DNA from: Micrasema longulum
Taxonomy: Eukaryota > Arthropoda > Insecta > Trichoptera > Brachycentridae
DNA length: 64,000 nt
Direction: 5' to 3'
Assembly: GCA_022494885.1 (NCBI GenBank)
Contig: JAGVSM010005050.1
Location: 62,001-126,000, forward strand
Below the pieces are notes generated by a model that had not been told where the DNA came from, searched no databases, and saw only the letters and a list, made by a program, of their open reading frames with translations. This document shows, one piece after another, positions 10,571-36,675 of this stretch. Each line of letters opens with the position of its first letter. Within the stretch, counting starts at the first letter, position 1. A program made the position numbers and the translations under genes.

Positions 10571-13029
10571 ATTATACTCAAAAGCAAGATGATCAACCTT
10601 ACGTTTCAGGCACCATCAATTGGAATTGATATTAATATTCAATTGACCCGAGAGATAGTTTCTAAATGGTAGACAGTAATTTTATGCACAATATACCTAG
10701 CTAAAGAAATGAATTTAATATTTTTTCTATGAGTGAAGCCAAAAATAAAAACACAGTAAATTGGTTAAAATAATTTTATTAGGAGCGATTTATTTACAAG
10801 CAACAATAAGGAAACATTTACCTAAGTTTCATTTAGTTTGTTATTGTGGAAATGTTGTAATGTGAGTTTTATAACAATTCTTACATTACGCTTTCATTAT
10901 ATTCTAAATGAATGTAATTGTGATGACACGATTGCACAAATAACGATTTCTAAACACACTTTTATTATTGTTTTGTGTTTATAGAAATAAAAAATAGTAT
11001 GTAAAAACAAATGTACAATAAAAAGATTTAATTTATATAGAATGAGAAAAATAAAACCAAAGAATACTTCCATTGATAATAAATTTATCAATGTAACATT
11101 TTTATGTTTTCAGTTTAATTTAATACAAAAAGATGAAGACATACAACCATCAATGAAGATAAAAATGGTAAGTAATACAATGATTGCTGTAAAAACATTT
11201 ACATATAGATATAAATTAAGCTCAATTTTATTTTAGATTAAATTTTGTAAAGAAATTTAAATAACTAGGTCACTTGTGAAAATTAAGAAATGTAATTTTT
11301 AATGGAACTCTGTCGATGAGAAAGTCTGTCCTCACCAAAGATGTTATTCTTATTACAAGTCCAACATTTTAAATTTTAACATTTACCTTTACCGGTATCG
11401 TAAACTTCAATCTTTACTGTATCCGGTTGACACAACACTCACTAAAGATATCTATTATTGAACCTTAGAGTAATACACAATGATTTTAAGATTGACATAA
11501 CGTCGCTTTAGTTCGTTTTTGTCCATGAAACCATTTTTAACAAAATTGAGTTAAGTGAACAGGAGTTTTGAGAAAGCCTTAATTTATAAAATTAAAAGAA
11601 TGTTTTTTCCAAATTGTTTAAAGTGATTTTAACAAATTTTGTCTCGAGTTGTGGTCATTATTTATGCCCATTTCATTAAAAAAAACTTTAAAGCTATATT
11701 TCTGCAGATTTGTGTTTTGGTCTGTTGGATAAAAACTAACTGAAGCGATGATAAGTGAAAACATATTATTTCTAAAAGAAAACAAAAAAATAATCAGACT
11801 ATTTTTTTTATTCTTGAAATTAAACTTTGTTTTTTAATTATTATTTATTAATATAACTACCTACACTAAAAGTTCTCAATATTATACTGCGTTTTATTTT
11901 GAAGAGTGAACTTAAAATTCACAATTTATTGCTGAGAGGAAACAATAAAATTATAAGAAAATTTATTACAAAAAACCGTAGAATTGTTTTTTTTATCCTG
12001 ATTAACATTTTAGAATTTTGCAGGGAATTCTTTAAGGAAATCAATTCGATTTGGAATAAATACTGAGATCAATGTTTCAAACTTAAAATAAAAGGAAAAC
12101 ATTGTACAACGATTATTACAAAAAAAAAGGTGGTTTGGTTTAATACAGGGACATGTATTCATATTTACATATGTAGTAGTTTCAGATTAAAATATTACAA
12201 TATTTTGATCAAACTTTTGGAAATGTTGAGTAAAAATTGACCGAACAATTTTGAACTCGATTTGTTAAGTAGTTTCAGAGAATTATAAAAGTGATTCATT
12301 ATTCACATTGTGTATATAAAATATATCATTTTAGTATCAAAATCTGTTTTATGTAAGGCACTCCACACAAGAATGCATGTGAATTAGTCTAATTTCAATA
12401 TGATTTTTGCCTTAACAGTTTAATTAATGGAAGTTAAACAGTTGTTATTACTAAAAAGACATTAAGAAAACTAAATTTACCTAAATTATTTAGATAAATA
12501 ATAATGTCATAATTGGAATTGTGCAAGCTATATGACCGTGTCGCAAAAGTAATACATACATACATAATATTATTTCAGTTGGATCAGTTTAGTTGGACAA
12601 ATTTTTAAGTCGAATTTTGGTCGTAAGATGTATTTATTGGCTGCATTCGAACAATAACTCTAACTTTATAAAATGTCATTTCATAACTGCAGGATGTAAC
12701 AAAGTCCGCACGGAAACTTCAAATGATGCTATAACGATGGTGCCACACAATGCTCAATTAAATATTACCATATTAGAAAAGTACAATACATCAGTAAATT
12801 TTAAGTTATTTCAAGTGTATTACTATGCAATTTTGATATGTTTTTATTATAAAATATAAATTTGTCATGAAAATATCTACACTGGGCAATGATAATATAT
12901 ATGTATTCGTTTCAGAGTCAAATTTTAAAATCAATTCTATATACGTGAGGTAATAAAAATAAAGCATCGGCATCCTAACTACAAACAAAAATAAATTTGA
13001 TTTTTTTTTAATGAATTGATTAACAGGGG
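10571..13029. other. Intergenic AT-rich DNA without recognised genes
   Basis: I looked at the short frames in both strands here. All are AT-composed, start anywhere and lack splice-site support or a recognisable domain. Confidence 0.45.
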
Positions 13030-13640
13030 CGTACCGTGACTACTGAGCTGTTATATAGTGCTATATAGAAAAGTTAATATCTCTTACGATTAGTAATATT
13101 TGTTAGTGCTCAGTACTGGCAAAAAGTACCCGGTCAGCACCGACAAAGGTTGCTTTTCACCTAATAAAGCTTAGCCGAAACCAAGTGAGGGTTATCACAA
13201 GAGCCCTCGCTAAAACACCTTGCTAAAATAATGAACATTCCTGAAACTTCTAGATGTAAGTTCTGCAGTGCAGATGAGGAAACACAACTCTACATATTCT
13301 ATAATAATGTGACGCTTTATATCATAAAAGAAGCTGCATCCCCGGGTGACCACTAGTTAAACCCGAGGAAGTTAAAGACCTTGCCCCCTACCTAATAGCC
13401 TGATACTTTAAGGATCTGGGCATGGAGGGGGAGATTTAGCATGATGAAAAGTCTCACCCTACACAGTAGCCAGGCTCTTCAGAGACCTGGGGTCAGAGGG
13501 CGAGAACGAATTTACGGGGACCCGTCGCAATAGATCCTCACAGGTCTCAGTGACGTCAGGAGCTTGTATAGCACTGACCCTCGCTTTACAGAATAAGACT
13601 AAAAGTGCTCAGTGTGGGCGAGCGAAAATGTAATCCTTCC
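13030..13640 (+). pseudogene. R1-like LINE fragment, RNase H end
   Basis: Translation gives NIPETSRCKFCSADEETQ near 13230-13290. This resembles the C-x-x-C...E-ET cysteine cluster at the C terminus of R1/I-type LINE proteins (CRxCxEExETxxH). GC-richer 3' sequence follows. The same segment occurs inverted at 46370-46600 with an identical run (acttctagatg...ctgcagtgcagatgagg). Several stops break it. Confidence 0.55.
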
Positions 13641-13828
13641 AACAAAAAATCATAACAATACGAAATTTCTCCCGTTGTTAATGAATCATATGTATTTTTA
13701 AAAGGAATGCCCAAAATTTGTTTGTATTTAAATTGTTACTCAAATTATGTTATTTAAAAAACACAACTTTTCGAAAGAATATTACTCTCATCAACGGGTG
13801 TTACGAGACAAAGATAAATCATAGTATC

Positions 13829-13975
13829 GGGTTGTGGTCCTGTGGAAGTGTAGCGGACTCACGTATCAGAGGTCCGAGGATCAAATCCCGCTCTACCACT
13901 AATAATAGCGAATTATTTAAAACTCATGGAAAATGTCTCCGAAAATTGAAATATTTGAATAAATCATCATCATCA
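13829..13975 (+). mobile_element. tRNA-derived SINE, family C
   Basis: The head reads 'ggttgtggtcctgtgg', 'cggactcacgtatcag' and a B-box-like 'ggatcaaatccc', then 'gctctacc' and a body with 'aaaatgtctccgaaaatt' ending in a (TCA) run. Copies at 32978 and 60267 share head and order. Confidence 0.65.
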
Positions 13976-14724
13976 TCAAACTCTTATGTGCATTTGATCA
14001 TGTATAGGGCCAGTATTTTAAATCAAATGCAGTGAATCTTGATCACCTGTTGTAGAAATGTAAGGTGATCTGTCCTATGCCATGGATAAATCATGAGAGC
14101 GCAAATATATATTTTTTACTAAAAAAAAAACAAATACAGAACACTATTATTTTATATGTGGGACACGGGTGAGATCTCCCGAAACTAGTCATGTTCTTTG
14201 AATATTATAAATTGATTAAAACGGACTACAAAGTTGATTATTTTACAATATTTATCATGAAGTGCTTATTTCATATAAAGCGAAAAGCCACCGCACGCCC
14301 CGGATATTGCACTTCACAGTTCGATTGTCCGAGTCATGGGATAGAAGAAATGCCTAAAATAATCTGGTGTACTTTCTATATAAAAGATTTCATAATAATC
14401 TAAAGTTTAGTTGTATCAGGTTACTTACTACAATAATCCACTGTTATGGAAACATTACGGAATTCTATTAAATAAGTTATTCTTTGTATCTCAGAGACAT
14501 TTATCTAACATCCGAGTCTTTGCCACCAAAATATCACGCAATTTATGGGTTTCATCGTGATGTTATATTGTCTGAAAAATAATCAATTGTTTCCACATTG
14601 TAAGATTTTCCTAAGCATAAAAGGGAATACATATCACCTATTTTTAGTATGTAAAACATCACTTTGCGGCTTCACAATACTTTACTACTGATTTAAAAAT
14701 GAATTAGTCAGTAAAATACTGTAA
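13976..14724. other. Intergenic DNA, SINE debris only
   Basis: A family-B-like scrap ('aaatgcagtgaatcttgatcac') lies at about 14020-14080. Otherwise nothing was recognised. Confidence 0.4.
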
Positions 14725-15060
14725 TTGGTTCAATCAGAACAGGCCAATATTAGAACCAAAAGCCTCCTTCGAACCAGCGAAATGAGGATAATCAGAAATG
14801 TTGCTGGCAAAATCCTTCTTGACAGAATGCGAAACGCAGAGATCCGTAAGATAGGGACGGCAGAAAAGAAGGTTCTGGAACCAGTATGGCAGTCAAGGGC
14901 TGCAAGAACATCAAGGGACAGTTTACCTCGAGGAAGCAGACCTCAAGGACGACCTCCTAAAAGATGGAAGGATCAGCTGGCAGTCCATCTATCAAGAGGG
15001 AACTAGATGCGGAGTAACAGGCCAACAGGTCTAAAACAAGTGGAAGAAGGGCCGATATCT
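14725..15060 (+). pseudogene. LINE ORF2 3' fragment, second subfamily
   Basis: The reading frame starting at about 14725 encodes LRTSEMRIIRNVAGKIL, DRMRNAEIRKI and, at its end, GRPPKRWKDQL. This is the pattern of the last part of many LINE ORF2 proteins (E-M-R-x-R, D-R-x-R-N, R-G-R-P-x-x-x-W). It differs from family L1x, and its N-terminal catalytic domains are absent. Confidence 0.6.
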
Positions 15061-15084
15061 CAACAGGAACAAAGGAATTATTTT

Positions 15085-15240
15085 TGACAGATAACTCAAT
15101 CGAGATGAAGGAATTATTAAGGAATGTGAAAATCTAAACATTTACAGGGTTGACCTGGCTTAATGGATGGTTTAAGTTATCACTTAACACATTGTGTAAC
15201 ATTCACCATTCTGCTATGATTTCCACGAATATATTTGAAA
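15085..15240 (+). repeat. Repeat Y partial copy
   Basis: It retains 'taatggatggtttaagtt', 'cacattgtgtaacattc' and 'accattctgc' in family order; both ends are missing. It lies just past the katanin stop codon and may form part of the transcript's end. No convincing AATAAA was found there on the minus strand. Confidence 0.5.
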
Positions 15241-15353
15241 ACAGAGAAAAAATCTAGATAAAATACGGTGGCAAAGTCTCCTACTAAAATATAAGTTTTG
15301 TGTTATTTGTTATAAAAAAAATAATAAAAAACATATTAAGTACGAAATCACAA

Positions 15354-30876
<15,523 letters not shown>

Positions 30877-30884
30877 AGACAGTG

Positions 30885-31260
30885 CTGGGGAGAAAAATCA
30901 CAACTTATTGCACATTTGACAGGGAATTACACCGTTCAGCGATCCTTTCTTCGACCGACCGAAGACCCGTCTGTGGCGTATGATGAACTTTGACGGTTAT
31001 TAAGCCGCGCCTCTGACATGAGTGAGCTTTACACGAAATTCCCTCCCGCCTTGACGATTTACCACAATTCTTATAAAACTTCACGTCGCCATGACAATCA
31101 TTTACGACGAAACAAAAACATATTCGCGCAGCATCACCAAACGAGACGTCGCGAAACCTTTTTTGGTATTTCTAAGAAGTTGGTAGCCTTGTGCACGAGT
31201 ATAAAAAATTTCACTGCGCAGGCGTCGATCACCTGAGTTCTCGTCGGTAATTGCGCCACA
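30885..31260 (-). promoter_or_regulatory. Probable katanin 5' region
   Basis: The DNA upstream of the first coding exon is locally GC- and CpG-richer (ccgcgcctc, ctcccgcc, gacgtcgcg) than its surroundings, as expected of a gene start. The leader exon and transcription start are not resolved. Confidence 0.3.
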
Positions 31261-32162
31261 TTGGTATAACTGGGGCCGGCCTAAAGGTGATAAAACAAGA
31301 ATGGCGGTAAAGTTTGAAAAACATAAAATCTGTTTCTTTTGTCTCCATAAAATAACCTCGAAGCGGTATGTAGTGAACTTCACTCCACACAATACATTAT
31401 ACGATTGAAGCAGTTTATAATAATAAAAATATTTATATTATTCTAGAGCAGTTTTGTTCCAGACTCTGATATTTGATCCAATGCCGAGAAGGAATCTCAG
31501 TCGTCTCACTCACAAGAAGTTTGAATACACGCGTCGTTTTAACTTATTTAATAAAGTCACCGAATGAATAACATACCAGTTGTGTGCTGTATCAACTACT
31601 GATAGTACTCGGTATCGATTGCTTTATGAGAGCACCTCACGTGCCACGGTACGGTATGGCGATAATAATGTTTCTGTAACAATGCGGACTCGGAGGCCTG
31701 TAGGGAACGGACTCTCGAGATCGCGTAGAAAAATATGACCTGTTTTACTTCTGTGTAAACCGCGAACACCTACATTACCTGCGTGGAAAACTAGCGAGAC
31801 ACACAATACAAACATACTATTTACCTTGCTACACATATATTATACACACAATGTGTATGTAGGCGTAGGAACGTTCAAGTTTAGATTTGTAAATAGCTTA
31901 CCTAGATTTTTTCAATACCACAGAAGGGCACAATCAAGTTATTTTGCAGTAAGAGTAATTAGATTAGAAAACATCACTTTAAAAATGTTGTTTATTTTGC
32001 TGGGCCGGGGGTAGATTCCCTGTGAAATCACATTTGTTTAAACGGGAACAAATAAAATCTGCGATTTAAAAAGTCTTTGAGAAAACTTGGTTTCCCACTA
32101 AAATAGTTGCAGAAGAATTTCAGCAATGTCACGAAGCGGTTTTTATAGATATTTATTTCGAA
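31261..32162. other. Intergenic DNA
   Basis: A minus-strand frame at 31624-31836 starts at a true ATG with a hydrophobic stretch (MFVLCVSLVFHAG). It lacks other support and I do not call it a gene. Confidence 0.35.
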
Positions 32163-32749
32163 ATGAGGAAGTTCAGTGTCTTTTTAAAATTATTTAATTT
32201 GTTAATGGAATATAAAATAAGCCAATTTTTTTATGTATATATCGTATTATTAGCGCTATGATTTTTTTAAAAGTTTTGTATTTCGTGACGTCAGAGGTTG
32301 TTCTATGACAGTTCTTCCGATTGGTTTGTTTACGGTGACCAAACCGGATATCCTTCAAAGCTCTCATATCATTGGATGGTTCATATGAACCAGTGACATC
32401 ATTAAAAGTAGTGCGTTTTTATTATGTAATATTATGTACTCCTGGATTACTTTCTTTCAGCACAATGATGATAAGGCTACCAGATTACAGAGAGCTCCTT
32501 CGGGCAGCTTTTCTCGTTTGGCAACGAGCAAATTTTCCGTGTATGTGGGCTCCGCCAAGGAGACTTATATCCTCAGATGCGGTGTGCGGATGTGGTGGGC
32601 AAGCTGTAGTGCGTTTTTATTAAAATATTTATTATTATTTTTTTCGTATATTTTTAAGTAATTTTACCGGACAATTTAATGCTCTAACTTTTACCGCGCG
32701 CAAGAAAACATTTTTTGTATCCAATTTCCCGTAGGGCTAAAGTTCCTCA
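32163..32749 (+). mobile_element. MITE-a, long form with extra internal segment
   Basis: Terminal words tgaggaagttcagtg and ctaaagttcctca are present. An extra segment of about 190 bases (32425-32610) is flanked by near-identical copies of tagtgcgtttttatta, like a target-site duplication. Part of that segment (cagattacagagagctc) also occurs in the copy at 55.3 kb. Confidence 0.65.
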
Positions 32750-32977
32750 CTGTTACGAAGGGTATACTCATGTATGTCAACAAATAAATATCTAGAGTTA
32801 CTCCAGCTCGAGTGGTAACTGTACATTGTAAAAAATACTCGAATCAAGATATATTTAAAGTGCTTTTCTTCGTTAATGCCGTTTATTATAATGCGCATAT
32901 GTAGTTAGTAAGCATTTTACGATGTTTTATAAACAATAGTACCCAATTACTTTTTAATATCTCGTTTATTCATTTAA

Positions 32978-33085
32978 GGGTTATGGTCCTGTGGCTAGCG
33001 TTGCGGACTCACGTATCAGAGCTACGAGGTTCGAACCCCACTCTACCTCAACCTTATTCCAATTTTCTAATAGTGAGTAATCTAT
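32978..33085 (+). mobile_element. tRNA-derived SINE, family C
   Basis: Head 'ggttatggtcctgtggc', 'cggactcacgtatcag', B box 'ggttcgaacccc' and 'gctctacctc'. Truncated after 'ttctaatagtgag'. Confidence 0.65.
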
Positions 33086-33573
33086 TTATTTATTTTAAAG
33101 AAACAAACAATCGACAATGATATAGTAACATTAAAAAAAATACAATTTAAAGACAGAACAGCAAGTTTCTAAATAAGAATCTTTTATATTATTAAATTGT
33201 GTTACAACAAAAGGGTGTGTTTATGTGTATTTGTATGAGAGTAAGTGTAGATGTGTCTTTATGTGTATTAGTGTAGGAGTAAGTGTTCAGGTGTGTGTAA
33301 GTGTGAGCACCATTAAATAGTAAGTCGGATCGTATCGCAGCCAGAAATAAAGAATCTTAATTTATTTTTAAATAAATTAAGGGGCATGTAAAATATACCT
33401 ATAGATGGAAAAAAAGCATTATAGTTAGAGCAAGAACGATAGAGGAAAGAGTGTTGTGCATAGTTAGTGCTACAGACTGGCAGATGGAACAAATACTTAT
33501 TTCTTGTCACGCGAAAGGGGACATTGAGATTAATTGAGTTATTTACAACTTGTCGGAAATGGCTTCGAAACAC
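33086..33573 (-). pseudogene. LINE 3' end and GT-rich tail, near-twin of 50.7-51.2 kb
   Basis: The minus strand encodes NNSINLNVPFRVTRNKYL then FHLPVCSTNYAQHSFLYRSC, a LINE C terminus (P-F-R...xLPxxxTxxxxxSFxxRxxxxxN), to a stop at about 33313. A CA-rich untranslated tail follows. The copy at 50727-51180 matches along nearly its whole length in the same orientation. Confidence 0.65.
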
Positions 33574-33780
33574 TCGTCAATGTCCAATTTGGTTCTATTT
33601 CCCACGCAGAACGGCATTCTTCATCCGACCGGAAATGGATAAAAATCTAATTTATTAATCTACTAAAGTCAATTAAATATTATGTTATACAAACCTACAC
33701 TCAGACAGTCATACTTAAAATTTCAAATCCCAAAACAATGACCTACCTTACTTAAAACGCTCGCACCGAACATCGTTATT

Positions 33781-34170
33781 ATGAGGGAGTTCAGTGCTAC
33801 GGAAAATTGGATATTAAAAATGTCGCAAAAAATGTTTTATACGCGGTAAAACGCATTGAACTGCGAAATTTCTCGAAAATGTATATAAAAAAAACAGCTT
33901 TAAACGACTTCCGATTTACGATTTCCGGTTTCCGGGAGCCATTTTTTTAACGTTCAGTATATTTGGACAGCTACGGGGTTCTACTTTTAAATGTCAGGAA
34001 AGCTCTCCGATGAGAAATAGTGACGTCGCAGGCGGAGTAATTTCAGTATTGAAAAACCCAAAAAAAAAATAACAATGAGAATACTATACCTAAATAAAAA
34101 TATTTGGAAAAAAAATAGCCTTAATTTGATAGTCTATTAACAAAAAAAAAAACCACCGAACTTCCACATT
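33781..34170 (-). mobile_element. MITE-a copy
   Basis: The ends tgagggagttcagtg and caccgaacttccacatt, with the 'agtctattaacaaa' word and a 'gacgtcgcag' site inside, follow the family order. More diverged than the other copies. Confidence 0.65.
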
Positions 34171-34679
34171 CGTGTAATAAGTATAATCCAACCTTCTGTG
34201 ACAAAAATGAATTCATAAAACCGAATGAATAAATCCACTGGCGGAAAAGTATAATTGGGTTAATTTCTCCTTCTGGTATGAAGGAAGAAATCGTTGTGTC
34301 ACCGGATTCTCTGGTGTGGGGTGGCGGGAGCGCATGCACGCGAGAGGTGTAGGCTACAGACGGTGGGCGGGCGGTTGGTAGAGGGTAGAGGGTAGAGGCT
34401 CTTGGGTAGGTTAGGTAGCTAGCAGTACCTATCCACCTAGGAATATAGGCTAATAGAATGGGGAATATCACCGCCTTCCACCGAATCAGCCATCGCCAGA
34501 TACCGTCCCGAGATAAGGAGCGGACTTGTAAAACTATGTTTTTATTTCACTCGAATAATTACTGTTTTTGCAACAACGAAAACATCCATTTAAATAAATT
34601 TGTTCAAATGAACTGATGTTTTCAAAAATAAAAATATGTCAATCGAAGCGAAACTGGCTGTGCAAAAACGGAGTTTAAG

Positions 34680-35145
34680 TCCCAACAGTTATGTATGGAA
34701 GTGAAACAAAGGACAGGTAGACGAAGGATGAAAGCCGAGTGAACGCGGTTGAAATGCGATCTCTTGGACGAATGTGTGGGAAATCAATTTATGATAGGGT
34801 AACGAACTATGAAATTAGGCGAGAGTGTAAATCTGAGTCAAGTATAATCGATAAGACTAAGAAAGGGTCTCTGCAATGGTTTGGTCATGTAGAACGAATG
34901 GACGACGAAATAATGGTATATATATGGCGAAAATGAACGGTAACGTGAGACGAGGACGACCAATGAAGACGCGGCATGATCAGACAAACCAAAATTTTAT
35001 GTCTAGTCATGTCAAAAGTAGACAGAACCGAAGAACATGTATGCAAAGATGTATGAATGTAGAAGAAGCTAGGAATATATGCCAGGATAGACGTGTGTGG
35101 CGGTCCTTTCTCACTGCCGACCCCTACGGTGAAATGGCGTGATGG
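34680..35145 (+). pseudogene. LINE family L1x, longest copy in the window
   Basis: Reads MYGSETKDR, stop, ESRVNAVEMRSLGRMCGK, YDRVTNYEIRRECKSESS, then KKGSLQWFGHVERMDDE. After a frameshift it continues NGNVRRGRPMKTRHDQ and NVEEARNICQDRRVWRSF, ending YGEMA and a stop. A (GTA)n run follows the stop. This is the carboxy end of a non-LTR retrotransposon ORF2; the reverse transcriptase itself is absent. Confidence 0.75.
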
Positions 35146-35216
35146 TAGTAGTAGTAGTAGTTGTAATGTAAGTAAATATTAGTACCTACATAACCACGTA
35201 CTGACTTTTTCATGTC

Positions 35217-35250
35217 TACCGGTTTCGAGACGCACCCGTCTCTTCATCAG
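35217..35250 (-). ncRNA. Hammerhead-ribozyme core (Penelope-like type)
   Basis: On the minus strand: CTGATGA (35250-35244), stem II agagacg-ggtg-cgtctc, invariant GAAAC (35226-35222), self-complementary ACCGGT and a GTA cleavage triplet ending at 35217. All invariant core bases of the hammerhead fold are present. Stem III can only form as a dimer or a minimal two-pair stem, as in hammerheads of Penelope-like retroelements. Stem I pairing next to the core is weak in this copy. No reverse transcriptase of that group is in the window. Confidence 0.6.
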
Positions 35251-35505
35251 AATTTTTCACTTCATTAGCATGAAATATATTTTATTTTATTAGGTAAATC
35301 AGCAAAGATTCGAACTTAAAGAAACGTACGATTTGTCAATACAATTACACAAACGTCATGCATGCATAAATCTTCAATTACAGAATCAGGTGCACAGAAT
35401 AATTAGAATTACATTCGACATTTAAACGTTTTTAAAAAATATATATTTATTGTACAAACAAAATAAGTTGTTAACGTGTATTTTTTATTTATTTTTAGCA
35501 CTAAG

Positions 35506-35655
35506 TGCTTGGCCATAGTGGCCAGCGTTTGCGGCGCAGTGAACTCAAACATATGTTAAGCTATTGTAGTGTCTCTAATGAGCGCGCGGGCGCTTTTCGG
35601 CGCCACGTTCCGCGCCCGCACCGCGCCGTAAACGCTACGCCACTATGGCCAAGCA
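35506..35655. mobile_element. GC-rich MITE with 36-base inverted ends
   Basis: Left end tgcttggccatagtggcc...agcgttt-cggcgc is matched by an inverted right end (gcgccgtaaacgct...ccactatggccaagca). A ctaag direct repeat on both sides (35501-35505, 35656-35660) fits a 5-base target duplication. An 8-base reading (gcactaag) is also possible. The loop is rich in CpG, unlike all surrounding DNA. Confidence 0.75.
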
Positions 35656-35909
35656 CTAAGAGGTTATTCGCAAAAGTTAAAAAGGATTATGAAATATTTA
35701 TGATCTTGGTGTTTCGCCAGTATGTTTTGTATTCAAAATTGAGCATAAGGTGTCCGTCCAAAAATTTCCGTTTTTTAATTGCGATTTGTACGGAATTAAA
35801 TACATGTTAAATTTCGTGTATATTTGAATATACGCCTGCGATGAACGGGTCAAAAATACGTTTTTGCACTAGAATATTTCGTAGTTTCTGAAGCGCAAGC
35901 TTGATCATT

Positions 35910-36000
35910 TTACCTACGTGTATAAAAAATGATCAAGATACGCCGGGGTTGATGTACAAATTCCTTTGCATCATTAGGTGTGGAAAGGGAATGATGATTA
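35910..36000 (+). repeat. SINE family B scrap
   Basis: 'catcattaggtgtggaaagg' followed by 'gaatgatgatta' is the family B end. Confidence 0.4.
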
Positions 36001-36359
36001 AAAAGTTTGGAAAAAAAATAAAACCAAAATTTTCAGAGGCGGTCCTGTCCTCCAGCTCCCATCTGTCGGCATGCCAATACACGAAATGAAAATATTTGCC
36101 ATCGTCACAACCTTTTCTGCTCTATTCTGACCTGTGAGCTCTCTCTTCTCCACCTCTCCTCACCACCAGCCGTTTAAATAATAAATAAAAAAACTGTAAA
36201 TATTTATAGACGCTAAAAAAAAATAACGCATCAATTAAATACGCGCAAATAAAAACAATGTTACTTTTTCATCAAGAGATTTTATTCAAAATTAACTCTA
36301 TTACGCAATAGTTTATGGTTTTCAATTTCAGTGTTTTTTTTTTCTGAAAATAACATTAT

Positions 36360-36675
36360 TTTGGAAACAGGGCAGTGGCGGTAGCGTGTAATTTCGTACC
36401 CTCTAAAATATTTGAATTAATAATAAATCGTTAATTAATTTCCACGGTTGTCAGGGATGTTTCGTGTCATTACAATGTTTTAAGTTTTTGGCATTAATTA
36501 TCCGTAATTTTCAGTGATTTACTATCTCATCGAATAGTGTGTTCCGCCATCGTTGTATCTTTTTTGATCAAGTTTAGTACAAACAGTAATGCGAAGTGTT
36601 TAGATTTAAATTAAAAACACGAGCAGTTCTATACATTTTGTGTTGATTGCGTTTTATAGTTCAAGCACTTTAAAA
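36360..36675 (+). promoter_or_regulatory. Probable leader and promoter of the 36.7 kb gene
   Basis: About 300 bases before the ATG lack the repeats seen on both sides. They carry an initiator-like 'ttcagtg' and the strongly transcribed-looking 'gttccgccatcgttg'. No TATA box at a clear position. Assigned by position only. Confidence 0.3.

Noticed and set aside
31624..31836. Possible small secreted protein on the minus strand
   Set aside because: It has a true ATG and a hydrophobic start, but no conserved motif, and an internal GTAAAT donor-like site makes the frame unreliable.
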